Origin: Proteiniborus sp. MB09-C3
GTDB taxonomy: Bacteria > Bacillota > Clostridia > Tissierellales > Proteiniboraceae
NCBI RefSeq assembly: GCF_030263895.1
Contig: NZ_CP127161.1
Location: forward strand, 1,178,001-1,242,000
Reading direction: 5' to 3'
Length of the DNA stretch: 64,000 nt
Shown: one piece after another, positions 36,140-45,905 of the stretch
How the letters are laid out: each line of letters begins with the position of its first letter
Position numbering within the stretch: position 1 is the stretch's first letter
Notes under the pieces: model-generated
Database searches by the model: none
What the model was told of the DNA's origin: nothing
What the model saw: the letters and a program-made list of their open reading frames with translations, nothing else
Made by a program: the position numbers and the translations under genes

Positions 36140-36599
36140 TGTCGACATACACAAAAGTATGTTTACAATTACAAAGATTGTTCACGAAAGATACAGAGCG
36201 TCAGACTGGGAAACCAGCCTGGCGTTTTTTAGTTGTGTAAAACCAGATCCTCCCGCCTCAAACATTTCCGAAATCCCAAAACCCTATTTCCCCGCAGCCT
36301 AGTAAAATCAATATATATAAAAATATAAATAAATACCCCCCTATGCATATCGCACTTACATCTCATATAATTGTTCCTATTTTTCCACGAGCAAACTTTG
36401 TCATTCTTCACTGCTCATGAGCAAACTCGCTTGTCATTTTCTCATTTTTTATCTCTTTTTTTCTATTTTTTAAGTAAATGCAACCCACGAACAAACTTTG
36501 TCACTTAAAGTAACTTATGGGCGATAGGGCTTGCAACCACTCGCTTACCAGCCGAGCAAACATTGTCAGTGGATGAGCAAACTCGCGTGTAACTGGACA
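36140..36599 (+). mobile_element. 460-bp mini-element, copy 1
   Basis: The left terminus TGTCGACATACAC and the inverted right terminus TGTCCAGTTACAC agree at 17 of their first 24 positions. A second left site lies at 36169-36186 (TTACAAAGATTGTTCACG). On the right are five TnsB-like motifs pointing inwards, at 36388, 36418, 36488, 36553 and 36574 (minus-strand consensus TGACAA-x-GTTTGCTCG). A terminator (36199-36230) lies inside the left end. Start and stop agree with a terminal TGT...ACA. No gene is present; the 60-codon minus-strand frame inside is not supported. Confidence 0.8.
36199..36230 (+). terminator. Terminator inside the mini-element left end
   Basis: CGTCAGACTGG and CCAGCCTGGCG form a stem with a GAAA loop followed by TTTTTT. 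It would stop transcription entering from outside. The second mini-element has the same structure at about 57040-57071. Confidence 0.75.
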
Positions 36600-36782
36600 T
36601 AGTAGAAAAAATAAAAAGCATAAAAATAAAGTAAGATTCTGAAGAAATATTCCAATACCTGTTCTTTTGTATTTAGAAAAATTAATTGAACTAGTTAAAA
36701 TTTAATAAATACTATATATTGAAAACTTTTATGTTCTGCGTTAACATCACATCCAAGAAGTATGAAAGAAAGGAAGATTTAT

Positions 36783-37604
36783 ATGGCAAAAAGAGATACT
36801 ACTTGGACTGTGGCTAAGTATAAAAGGTTTTTGTCTGAAAATCGTGGTGGTGGTGAGTTATCCTCGTATAGGCCTTGGCTTTCAATACAAGACTTTCCGT
36901 CAAAAGGCAGAGTATCACGTGTAAAAGGCTGGAAGACAAATAGAATACATCATTTCTTTTCAGATATACAAACGAGATGTTTTTATATGTTTGAATGGAA
37001 TGATGAAGTATTAGATATTAGAGAGCATTATCCACTTTTAGATTTAGTAGAGGTAGTGAAAGAGGATAAAGACCTTAAATAAGATTTTTTTACTAATGAA
37101 GAGCCTCCATATATCCTTACTACTACATTTATACTTACTTTAAGAAATCATAAATATGTTGCAAGGACAGTAAAATCATCAAGTGAGTTAGAGAAAAAGT
37201 CTGTATTAGAAAGATTGGAAATAGAAAGGCGATACTGGACAGCAAAAGAAATTGATTTTGGAATAATTACTCAAAAAGAAATACCAATTAAAATGGTAAA
37301 AAATATAGAGTGGGTACATCAAAGTTTATATACTTTTGAAGAAAGAGGTTTAACAAAAAGTTTATTGGAGAATTATTGTACCATTCTAATTAATAAATTT
37401 AGAGACAGTAATTATTCAATAAGGAAAATAACTTCAGATTTTGATAAAGAAAATAATGTATCAGATGGCACAGGACTATACATATTTAAATACCTTCTAG
37501 CATCTAAATTTATAACTATTGAAATGAATGAATCAATAGATATAACAAAAAGTAATCCAAAAATAGTTATTGATTGGGGTGCAAGATATGCTTCGAATCA
37601 ATAG
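36783..37604 (+). pseudogene. tnsA: TnsA-like transposase endonuclease subunit, nonsense-interrupted
   Basis: In Tn7, TnsA nicks the 5' ends and gives cut-and-paste transposition. ATG 36783 follows AAGGAAG. The frame is closed by TAA at 37080-37082 (codon 100) and then continues in the same frame to 37604, for 273 codons in all, so one base change (for example CAA to TAA) explains it. Typical segments are SSYRPWLSIQDFPSKGR, KGWKTNRIHHFFSD, DIREHYPLL and LEIERRYW. Aligned with Tn7 TnsA, E63 is Q63, D114 is T115 and K132 is retained (K131). It may therefore have lost nuclease activity even before the stop arose. Confidence 0.85.
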
Positions 37605-39651
37605 TGTGATTTTATTTGAAACAAGTCAGGGTAAAAGATATGAACGAATTCTATACCGTTACAAGGATATTATTTACCTAATTGATATTTACGATAATTC
37701 AATGCCTACTGCAGTTCCAGAATCCTTTATTCGGAATGGGTTGAATGATGGGACAATACTTGTTTTGGAAAATGAACCATATATGATAATCAAAGATGAA
37801 GAGGATATTCTCCCTAAACATAAAGCCATAAGAGATAAGGCTTATAATGCCATTAAAAATATTGTTATATTTGAGCCTGATATATACATCTCTGATAAGA
37901 GAGTTAAACTTGTCAGAGAATATGTTGATAATATCCACGAAGCAACAGTTATGAGATATCTAAAGCGGTTTTGGCAGAGAGGTATGCATAAAAACTCCTT
38001 ACTACCTGACTATTATAAATGTGGGAAGACACAAGGTGATAAAGTAATCAATAATACTTTTATTATTACCCCAGAAACGGTAAAAATTTTCAATGCTGCT
38101 CTTAATAGATTTTATTATAATTCATCACAGAAGACATTGACATTAACCTATGAACTTATGATTAAGGAATACTTTAGTGAAAATGGAATAGTAAATGATG
38201 AAATTCCTACCCTAAGACAATTTAGATATTGGTTTAATAAGGAAAGAAATATCAAAAAGGAAGTATCGACTAGACAAAGTGCAAAGCGATATGAATTACA
38301 ACATAGGGGACTTACAGGATCTGCTACTGAAGAAGCCTTTGGTCCGGGAGCAATATTTCAAATAGATGCAACTGTGGGGGATGTGTATTTAGTGTCCCAA
38401 TATAATGGAAATTGGATTATAGGAAGACCAGTTATATATACTGTTATGGATGTATTTTCACGTTGTGTAGTAGGAATTAATATATCTTTGGAAGGACCAA
38501 GTTGGATTGGAGCAAGTATCGCCTTAATTAATGCTGCTACTGATAAAGTGTCATTTTGCAGGAAGTACAATATAGAGATTAATAATGATGAGTGGAATTA
38601 TTGTAGTACCTTACCTGAAGCAATTGTGGCAGATAGAGGAGAATTGGAAGGTGAAAATATAGAGTCCTTAATATCAGCATTTGGAATAAGGGTCCTAAAT
38701 ACTAGCCCATATAGAGGCGATATGAAAGGAATTATCGAAAGGTATTTTGATACACTAAACCAACATACTAAGCCATTTTTACCCGGAGCAATCAAAAGCC
38801 AATACCGTGAAAGAGGAGAACAAGATTATAGACTCTCAGCAACTCTTGATTTGAAACAGTTTACTCAAATTATAATTAAATGTGTATTGTATCATAACAA
38901 TCATCACTATTTAAAAAATTATACCAGAAGTGAAGATATGATTGCAGACGGAGTGGAGCCCATACCCAAGTTAATCTGGGAGTGGGGCATTGCTAATCGA
39001 ACAGGACGGTTAAGAACAGTCAATGAAGATTTATTGAAACTAAATCTACTACCAAATGACAAAGCAACTGTAACGCAGCACGGGATAAAATTTAAAGGTA
39101 TGCTCTTTGGTTCTAAAATTTCAGTAAAAGAACGATGGTTTGAGAAGGCTAGAAACAATGGGGCTTGGAAAGTTGACATATCATATGATCCACGAGATAT
39201 GAGTTATATTTATATTAAGTACGAAGATGGTAGAAAGTTCGATAAGTGTTTTTTACTAGAACATCAGTCAAGATATAGGGAAAAATCTATCGAAGAAATA
39301 ACCTATCTACTAGAATATGAAAAGATGCAGGCTAAAGCCTCAAAGAAGATAGAACTGCAAAATAAGATTAATCTATTAGAAGATATAGAGAATATTATAG
39401 AGCAGGCAAAAGATGATACTAAAAATGAAGTTGAAGAAGGTATAAGTAAAAAGAGGCGTATTCAAAATATTAGAGATAATCGTAATTTTGAGAAGCAACA
39501 GGAGAGGAAACAAAATATTATCGAAATAAGACCAGAAGAGACTAAGATAGTAGTTGAAGAAAAGTCTTATGGTGATACAGAGCAAGATATGGTTGAATTA
39601 CTGTTAAAAGTGCAGAAGGAGGGGAAAGACCGTGCAGGATTTGATACATAA
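37588..39651 (+). CDS. tnsB: TnsB-like DDE transposase
   Basis: TnsB binds the element ends and joins 3' ends to target DNA. The frame could begin at 37570, but ATG 37588 (inside the end of tnsA) is more likely. The 687-residue protein has an N-terminal HTH region. The RNase H-like core has D260 (IFQIDATVGD), D349 (IVADRGELEG) and E384 (DMKGIIERYF), giving the D-D-35-E spacing. The C-terminus is Lys/Glu-rich and helical, as in regions that bind TnsC. It is the only tns gene with no visible defect. It overlaps tnsC. Confidence 0.92.
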   Translation: MLRINSVILFETSQGKRYERILYRYKDIIYLIDIYDNSMPTAVPESFIRNGLNDGTILVLENEPYMIIKDEEDILPKHKAIRDKAYNAIKNIVIFEPDIYISDKRVKLVREYVDNIHEATVMRYLKRFWQRGMHKNSLLPDYYKCGKTQGDKVINNTFIITPETVKIFNAALNRFYYNSSQKTLTLTYELMIKEYFSENGIVNDEIPTLRQFRYWFNKERNIKKEVSTRQSAKRYELQHRGLTGSATEEAFGPGAIFQIDATVGDVYLVSQYNGNWIIGRPVIYTVMDVFSRCVVGINISLEGPSWIGASIALINAATDKVSFCRKYNIEINNDEWNYCSTLPEAIVADRGELEGENIESLISAFGIRVLNTSPYRGDMKGIIERYFDTLNQHTKPFLPGAIKSQYRERGEQDYRLSATLDLKQFTQIIIKCVLYHNNHHYLKNYTRSEDMIADGVEPIPKLIWEWGIANRTGRLRTVNEDLLKLNLLPNDKATVTQHGIKFKGMLFGSKISVKERWFEKARNNGAWKVDISYDPRDMSYIYIKYEDGRKFDKCFLLEHQSRYREKSIEEITYLLEYEKMQAKASKKIELQNKINLLEDIENIIEQAKDDTKNEVEEGISKKRRIQNIRDNRNFEKQQERKQNIIEIRPEETKIVVEEKSYGDTEQDMVELLLKVQKEGKDRAGFDT

Positions 39652-41018
39652 TGCAGAATATAAGGAACAGATTATTTCAGAATATAAAGGTAATCCATTT
39701 ATAGAAGCATTACCTGAGATTACATCGTCAAATGAAATAGTATCAAAGTTAGCATATTTTCCTCCCTATGATAAAGAGGAAAGACAATTAGATAGTCAAT
39801 ATAGAACTCATCTTGTTGGCCGTCTATATGATGTTTTTCAGCCTCTAATGATACATTTAGATTTGGAAAGCAGAATTAGTAGAGTTTTAAGGCAAGGATA
39901 TATAGGAAGAAATATATTGGATAAAGCCTATGTTTCAAACCATTATCGTAGCACTGCAGGCTCTTTCACACTTTTAGGAGTCTCAGGTATGGGGAAAACC
40001 ACTGTTGTAAATAGGATATTAACAAGGTATCCACAAGTTATTGTCCATAGCAAATATAAAGATAGAGAACTTTCAAGATATCAGGTAGTTTTCTTAAGAC
40101 TAGAATGCTCTTACGATGGAAGTATTAAAGGCTTATGTTTATCATTCTTTAATAAGGTTGACGAAGTATTAGGAACTGACTACTATTCAAGATTTGGCAG
40201 CGGTAAACTTTCAGTTGATAATATGCTTGTCGCTATGACTAATATTGCTAAAAATATTTCATTGGGACTTTTAGTAATTGATGAGATACAAAACCTTAGT
40301 AAATCCAAATCCGGAGAAGCCGATAGGATGTTGAACTTTTTTGTTAACTTAGTCAATACTATAGGATTGCCAGTATTGTTAATCGGGACTCCTGAGGCTA
40401 TGGGGGTATTACAAGGAAAGTTTAGACAGGCTAGGAGGGGCTCAGGGCAAGGAGATTTAGTATTTGAAAGGTTTAGATAATGATATGAACTTCAGATTAC
40501 TTATAAACGTAATATGGGGCTATCAATGGACTAAAAAACCTACTGTATTGACAGACGAACTGACAGATACTCTATATGATCAATCCCAAGGAATTATTGA
40601 TATAACAGTGAAACTTTATGACCTTGCTCAAACAAAGGCAATTTCAAGTGGGAAAGAGGCTCTTACTCCTGAATTAATAAAACAAGTGGCTAATGAAAGT
40701 TTAAGGTTAGTAAAGCCAATGTTAAATGCACTTCGTACAGGGAATGTAAGGGAGATAGCAAAATATCCTGACATATACACTGGAAATATTGATTTGAATT
40801 ATGAGGAGTCGCATAAAGATAAGTTTGTAATACCTACTATTAATAAACCATCTGTAGTAGAGAGTGATGAAAAGCCAGTAAAAATTAAAACAAAGAAGAT
40901 ACCTCCAAGTGAAGAAAATGATATTAGAGTTATTGTACAAAATGATGCAGGAGAAGGATTAACTACCTATGTGATATTAAAAAATTACGGATTAATTAAA
41001 GGGTTTGAGGTTGTATGA
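39632..41018 (+). pseudogene. tnsC: TnsC-like AAA+ ATPase, frameshifted
   Basis: TnsC is the ATP-dependent regulator linking target selection to TnsAB. GTG 39632 has AAGGAGGGG upstream. Walker A GVSGMGKT lies at residues 116-123 and Walker B LLVIDE at about 213-218. The frame fails at about 40471-40474: GAAAGGTTTAGAT gives a stop at 40478, whereas removal of one T continues as ERLDNDMNF in the frame that runs to 41018. The joined product would be about 460 residues. The stop overlaps the tniQ start (ATGA). Programmed frameshifting is possible but no stimulatory structure was recognised. Confidence 0.85.
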
Positions 41019-41032
41019 TGACATTCTTTCCT

Positions 41033-41037
41033 ACACC
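41033..41037 (+). repeat. IS21 target-site duplication, left
   Basis: ACACC precedes TGTGACTGG and recurs at 43526-43530 after CCAGTAACA. Confidence 0.85.
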
Positions 41038-41164
41038 TGTGACTGGTATAATAAAAGGGAGAAATTTTGGCAAACAAAAACGGAGAATATTTTCCAACTT
41101 AATACAATAATACCTTATCTTCTGATAAAATTAAAGATAAGTTTTATCAGGGGAGGAATACAGC

Positions 41165-42655
41165 TTGAAGGGATGGAATATGTTTGCTGAAATTAAGCAG
41201 TATAAATTAAAAGGATTCAATAAGTCTCAAGTAAGTAGATTTCTTAATATTAACTACAAAACAGTAGATAAATACTGGAACATGTCTTATGAAGAATATG
41301 CAGAACTAAAGGAGGATGCTAAGAGTAGAAGTAAAAAGGTTGATAAATATATGGAGCTAATATTATCTTGGATAAAGGAATTTAGAGATATTTCAACTGC
41401 TCAAATATTTGATTGGCTTAGAGAAAGGTATGGTGAAGTGGATTTTAGTGATAGAACATTAAGACTTTATGTAAAAGATTTAAGAGAAAAACATGGACTG
41501 CCTAAAGTTCCTTGTGCAAGGCAGTACGAGGAGATTCCAGAGCTTCCAATGGGATATCAAGCACAAGTAGATTTAGGTCAAACTTGGTTATCCAAGCGTG
41601 ATGGCTCAAAAATTAAAGCATATTGTTTTGCAATGGTACTTTCTCATTCAAGATATAAATTTCTATGGTGGAGAGACAAGCCTTTTAATACCCTATCATT
41701 CATAGAAGCTCATAATAAAGCTTTCGAATACTTTGGAGGCATGCCAAAAGAAATAGTATATGACCAAGATAGGATTTTGGCAGTATCAGAAAACCATGGA
41801 GATATTATCTTCACTGAAATGTTTCAAAACTACATAAGTAGCATGAAATTTAAGACTAGGCTATGCAGAGCTTTTGACCCAGAAAGCAAAGGAAAAATAG
41901 AAGCAGTAGTCAAATATGCAAAATATAACTTTGCAAAGCATAGAGCCTTTATAGATATTGATTTACTAAATGAAGACTCATTTAAATGGTTAGATAGAAC
42001 TGGTAATGCTAAAGTACATGAAATAACAAGAAAGGTACCTAAAGAAGTGTTTACTCTGGAAAAGGAACACTTACAGAAAGTACCTAGCCTGTTTGAAAAT
42101 ATTCAACTTAATGATAGTTTAACCTATTCTGTCAGAAAAAACAATACCATATCATACAAACAGAATAGATATCAGGTTCCAAAAGGTACATATAGACCAG
42201 GTAAAGAAGTTAGGCTAATAATAAAAGATAATAAAATGAGTATAGTTGATTTAGATACTGAATTAGTTATTGCAACTCACAGTATCAGTAATCAAAAGGG
42301 CAAGCTAATTCAAATATATCATCCAGAAAGAGAAAAAAAGAAAACCAAAGATCAAATGTATGATAAAGCCTTTAAAGCTCTTGGAATGACAGATGAAGCA
42401 AAAGAGCTATTAGATAACATACGAAAAGAAAAAGAGAGATATTGTAGAGATCAGTTTGGATTAATAATATCAGTAGTAAAGGATTATGACGAAAAGCTAG
42501 TAGGACAAGCAGTAGAATACTGTGTAAAACGAAAGCTATTTAGTGCAGGAATGTTTAAAGATACACTAGAATATTTGAGTATAAAAAAGAAACAGGTTCA
42601 GAAAAGAAATATGATAAAGCAAATCTATCCATCTCTTCAAAGTACCAAGATGTAA
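41165..42655 (+). CDS. istA: IS21 transposase IstA
   Basis: The 496-residue protein has an N-terminal HTH (FNKSQVSRFLNINYKTVDKYW). The DDE core is D in YQAQVDLGQTW, D in EIVYDQDRILAV and E in PESKGKIEAVVKYAK. A C-terminal beta domain follows. TTG 41165 has GGGGAGG at a good distance; ATG 41180 is an alternative. IstA cleaves and joins the IS ends. No frameshift is seen, so this IS may be active. Confidence 0.92.
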   Translation: MKGWNMFAEIKQYKLKGFNKSQVSRFLNINYKTVDKYWNMSYEEYAELKEDAKSRSKKVDKYMELILSWIKEFRDISTAQIFDWLRERYGEVDFSDRTLRLYVKDLREKHGLPKVPCARQYEEIPELPMGYQAQVDLGQTWLSKRDGSKIKAYCFAMVLSHSRYKFLWWRDKPFNTLSFIEAHNKAFEYFGGMPKEIVYDQDRILAVSENHGDIIFTEMFQNYISSMKFKTRLCRAFDPESKGKIEAVVKYAKYNFAKHRAFIDIDLLNEDSFKWLDRTGNAKVHEITRKVPKEVFTLEKEHLQKVPSLFENIQLNDSLTYSVRKNNTISYKQNRYQVPKGTYRPGKEVRLIIKDNKMSIVDLDTELVIATHSISNQKGKLIQIYHPEREKKKTKDQMYDKAFKALGMTDEAKELLDNIRKEKERYCRDQFGLIISVVKDYDEKLVGQAVEYCVKRKLFSAGMFKDTLEYLSIKKKQVQKRNMIKQIYPSLQSTKM

Positions 42656-42713
42656 AACCAGAGATCAGAAACATTGATGAATATATAAATGCTTTGAAGG
42701 GAGATAAAAAGAC

Positions 42714-43457
42714 ATGGATAAACTAGAGCAAATTAAAGAACATGCAAAAGAACTTAGCCTGAATTACTTAAGAATTAACGCAGATAAAATTATTGAGGAA
42801 GCTGATTTAAACGATTACTCATATCAAGATATATTAATAAAAATACTTGAAAATGAAATAGAAATAAGAGATAAAAAAGCACAAGAAAGAAGATTAAAGA
42901 ATGCAGGATTTCCGGTAATAAAGAAAATAGAAGACTTTGACTTAGATTTTCAAAAATCTATAACAAAGAAACAGATAAATAGGCTATTAGAAATGGAGTG
43001 GATAGATAGGATGTATAATCTTATCTTCCTAGGCCCTCCAGGTGTAGGAAAGACGCATCTATCAATTTCATTAGGATATAAAGCAGTAGAATTAGGGTAT
43101 AAGGTTAGCTTTGTAACAATGGATAACCTGATGCACGTACTAAAAACACACGAAATATCAAGAAAGAGCAAAGGAAAAATGAATAGAATACTATCTTCAA
43201 GCCTTGTAATAATAGACGAACTAGGTTACCTTCCAATAACAAGAGAAGAAGCAAATCTATTTTTTCAGTTAGTATCGGCACTTCATGAACAGGCTTCAAT
43301 TATTATCACATCTAATAAAGGCTTAGAAGATTGGACAGAGCTATTAGGAGATCCTGCTTTAACAACAGCAGTATTAGACAGAATTACATACAGATGTGAG
43401 CTTTTTAGCATGTCTGGCAAGAGCTATAGACTAGAACACAGAAAGTCATTATTCTAA
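42714..43457 (+). CDS. istB: IS21 ATP-binding helper IstB
   Basis: The 247-residue AAA+ protein has Walker A FLGPPGVGKTH, Walker B LVIIDELGYLP and sensor-type SIIITSNKGLEDW. It forms an oligomer that presents target DNA to IstA. ATG 42714 follows GGAGATAAAA. The gene appears complete and ends about 70 bases before the right terminus. Confidence 0.93.
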   Translation: MDKLEQIKEHAKELSLNYLRINADKIIEEADLNDYSYQDILIKILENEIEIRDKKAQERRLKNAGFPVIKKIEDFDLDFQKSITKKQINRLLEMEWIDRMYNLIFLGPPGVGKTHLSISLGYKAVELGYKVSFVTMDNLMHVLKTHEISRKSKGKMNRILSSSLVIIDELGYLPITREEANLFFQLVSALHEQASIIITSNKGLEDWTELLGDPALTTAVLDRITYRCELFSMSGKSYRLEHRKSLF

Positions 43458-43525
43458 TGTTCAAACTGGGAAAAATTCAGTAAAATTATTTGCCGAAATT
43501 TCTCCAAAAACACTTGCCAGTAACA

Positions 43526-43530
43526 ACACC
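43526..43530 (+). repeat. IS21 target-site duplication, right
   Basis: ACACC, copy of 41033-41037; the tniQ frame resumes here as CC-A (Pro), Tyr, Gln. Confidence 0.85.
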
Positions 43531-44773
43531 ATATCAAGATGAAATACTATACAGTGTTTTTGCTAGATATCACGATAAAAGTCCAAATTTCAATGGTAGT
43601 GAAACTGCAAGGGATCTATTTAGTGTAAATCGTATAGTGTGTAGTCTGGAAATTCCAACACTATTGGCTAATTTGCTCCAAAATATGCCCTTAAACAGTC
43701 CTTTCGATGCAGACAGGCTAATAGTCGAACATACACTATTTCCGTTTTATGCAGCCTTTTTAAGCCTTAAGAATAAGAATATAATAAGACAGTATTTGTT
43801 ATATGGAGATGTTGAGATATATAATAAAATTACAAGTATTATAAACCCATTGGCTGAAAATAAATTCTTAAGATTTTGCTCAAAGTGCAATAAAGAGGAT
43901 TTGGATATATATGGCGAACTATATTGGCATAGGATTCATCAGGTAAGAGGTATTTATATTTGTCCCATTCATAAAACACCTATTTATGATAGTAATGTAT
44001 CATTTGAAGAGAATAAATATAAATATGTAGTAGCAACGGAGAAAAACTGTATTGTTGAAAGTGAAATTGCGTATGAGCCAAAGACCTATGAAAGATTACT
44101 GATTATTGCAGAGGATATGGACTGGATTTTAAATAATCCAGTTATTAATACTAATATTAAGGACCAATACTTAAATCAGTTGAAGATATTGGAGTATGCT
44201 ACAGTCAATGGAGGCCTACGCCAAAGAAATCTTATTGCTGACTTTGAGGCCTTTTGGGGTAATGAAGTACTTCAAATGACACAAAATACGATTACTAAAA
44301 CTAATAACTGTAATTGGCTTTTTAAGATGGGATGGAATAAAGCAACTATAGAAGATCCATTAAAGCATATATTACTTATGAGGTTTTTAAGTCTACCACC
44401 AGATGTGCTATTTAACCATAATATAGAGTATCTTCCTTTTGGTAAAGGACCATATCCTTGTTTAAATCCTGTCTGTGTACAGTATGAGAATGAAATAATT
44501 GAAAATGTAGAAATTAGGAATAGTTATAAAACTAAAAGTCCAATCGGATATTTTACCTGTCCAGAATGTGGTTTTTCTTATTTAAGACGTGGTCCAGATG
44601 AGAAAATAGAAGATAGATATAGGTATTCAAGGATTGTGGATTACGGGTATTACTGGAGAGAAGAATTAATGCGGTTATTAAAATATAATAGCGTGCCAAA
44701 GGTTGCAAAGATAATGGGGACAACCCATACTACTGTTTATGATTATATAAGAAGGTTAGGAGTTAGAAAGTAA

Positions 44774-45044
44774 CTGAAGCAGTAATAGAATCTGACAAAT
44801 ATCTCGAAAAATATTGATATAAATATTTGACAAAAGAAAAATGTTGAGTTATTATCTAAGCATAAAACACTACAGATTCCATATTTGAAGATACTTTTGT
44901 TAATAGGTTGATAAATGACTTTATAAGATATGTAACTGAACTGTAATGTTACTGAGCAAGAAGTTGTGGTAATATATATATTAGTATATATTTTTTTATC
45001 GATTAGGTACAGACAATTAAATAATTAATAATTATAGAATTCTA
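44774..45044 (+). other. Spacer after tniQ, no gene seen
   Basis: Stops occur in all frames and the sequence is very AT-rich. There is no second tniQ, tnsE or CRISPR array adjacent, so the element appears to have a single target selector. Confidence 0.5.
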
Positions 45045-45102
45045 ACAGAGCAAAATTTAATCAGTGTTATGTAACACTGGTGTTTTGCTCTGTTTTTGTT
45101 TT
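45045..45102 (+). terminator. Long terminator hairpin
   Basis: The outer 11-base stem ACAGAGCAAAA / TTTTGCTCTGT encloses an inner hairpin (CAGTGTTATG / TAACACTG type), and TTTTGTTTT follows. It probably ends the tns transcript. Confidence 0.8.
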
Positions 45103-45170
45103 CTTAAAAGGAGGTGTAACCTAGTATGAAAATAAAAATGTTGTGAGTGTTTGGAAAGGAGGTTGAATAG

Positions 45171-45491
45171 ATGGCAATTATTTATGCTAATGAAAGTACA
45201 GGAGTTATAGCAAAAGCATCTGATCTAACTGGTATTAAAGAATTGGCAGGAGATCTTGGTTTCAAGATACTGATTAATAATTATAGGTCTTTCTTCTATG
45301 GAATCTATAGAAGATTCAATTCTGAAACCAAGAAATATGAGTTCAGAAAAGTATCTAAAATTAACGAGGAAAAAGAACAAGTGCTCTTAAATCAAGGATT
45401 CGAAAAGATAAAAGATGCTTATAGTAATCAAATTCCAAAGGAATTCTTATGGAAATGTGCCTATGAAAATAGCAACTCTAATATTTATTAA
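45171..45491 (+). CDS. Hypothetical cargo protein (106 aa)
   Basis: AAAGGAGGTTG precedes ATG 45171. The product is basic and mixed alpha/beta (NYRSFFYGIYRRFNSETKKY), with no recognised domain. It is followed after 12 bases by another small gene with AAGGGGG, so they form an operon. The pair resembles small plasmid or phage genes and stands between the tns genes and the broken IS4-type element. Confidence 0.5.
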   Translation: MAIIYANESTGVIAKASDLTGIKELAGDLGFKILINNYRSFFYGIYRRFNSETKKYEFRKVSKINEEKEQVLLNQGFEKIKDAYSNQIPKEFLWKCAYENSNSNIY

Positions 45492-45503
45492 GGGGGTTAT
45501 AGA

Positions 45504-45758
45504 ATGCGTGATGAGACAAGTATTATGGATGTACTTCGCTATATAGCGAGAAGAATGGAGGATATTGAAAATTGTGGAAAGGTTGTTGACAAGAAACAAG
45601 ATGATAAGTTTCTTATCCTCAAAAAAAGATATGATGAATTAGCAAAACAAATGGAAATTGTAGACTCCATATATTATGAGTATGCAATGTATATTCAGGA
45701 TCTAACTACTAAAATAATCTCAGAAGAAAAAACCATAACCAGTAATACTGAAATTTAG
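45504..45758 (+). CDS. Hypothetical cargo protein (84 aa)
   Basis: The product is largely helical and coiled-coil-like (RRMEDIENCGKVVDKKQDDK, then ILKKRYDELAKQMEIV). ATG 45504 follows AAGGGGG. No family is recognised. It probably shares a transcript with the gene at 45171. Confidence 0.5.
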   Translation: MRDETSIMDVLRYIARRMEDIENCGKVVDKKQDDKFLILKKRYDELAKQMEIVDSIYYEYAMYIQDLTTKIISEEKTITSNTEI

Positions 45759-45905
45759 ATTAATTATTTAATAGGGCAAAAGAAGAAAAACAAAAGTATG
45801 TAACATAATACAATGAAAGCATTCTATCAAAGCATAAAGAAAAAAGAAAACTATAGCATTCTAACATAGCAAGCCCTTTTGTGGTAAAGCAAAGGAGGTA
45901 AATAA

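Larger units (their letters stand above)
41038..43525 (+). mobile_element. IS21-family insertion sequence (2488 bp)
   Basis: The left end begins TGTGACTGG and the inverted right end TGTTACTGG. Both continue to a shared GAGAAATTTYGGCAAA block, so the termini are well matched. ACACC is duplicated on both sides. The element carries istA and istB intact, on the same strand as tniQ. Its insertion after codon 7 of tniQ disrupts target selection of the Tn7-like system. Confidence 0.93.
41015..44773 (+). pseudogene. tnsD: TniQ/TnsD-like target selector, split by IS21
   Basis: The first codons ATG ATG ACA TTC TTT CCT ACA (MMTFFPT) begin at 41015. After removing 41038-43530 minus the duplicated ACACC, the frame continues PYQDEILYSVFARYH, the typical TniQ opening. 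The rest (43531-44773) has the zinc region (CSKCNKEDL, YWHRIHQVRG, CPIHKTPIY), a second Cys cluster (CLNPVC and CPECGFSYLRR) and a C-terminal HTH (KIMGTTHTTVYDYIRRLG). The restored length is about 421 residues. TniQ/TnsD proteins choose the insertion site. As it stands only a TTG-initiated fragment from 43490 could be made. Confidence 0.88.

Noticed and set aside
36229-36411. 60-codon minus-strand frame repeated at 57070-57252
   Set aside because: It lies across the mini-element and its TnsB-like sites, lacks a ribosome-binding site, and is conserved only because the 460-bp element is duplicated.
37215-37604. Independent gene for the C-terminal half of tnsA
   Set aside because: It is in the same frame as the first half and separated only by one TAA; the TTG start has no ribosome-binding site.
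40464-41018. Separate gene for the second half of tnsC
   Set aside because: It continues the TnsC family sequence exactly where the first frame stops, so it is a frameshifted part, not an independent gene.
41005-41190. 61-codon frame across the left IS21 end
   Set aside because: It joins the end of tnsC to IS sequence in a frame that has no homology; the tniQ start at 41015 explains the region.
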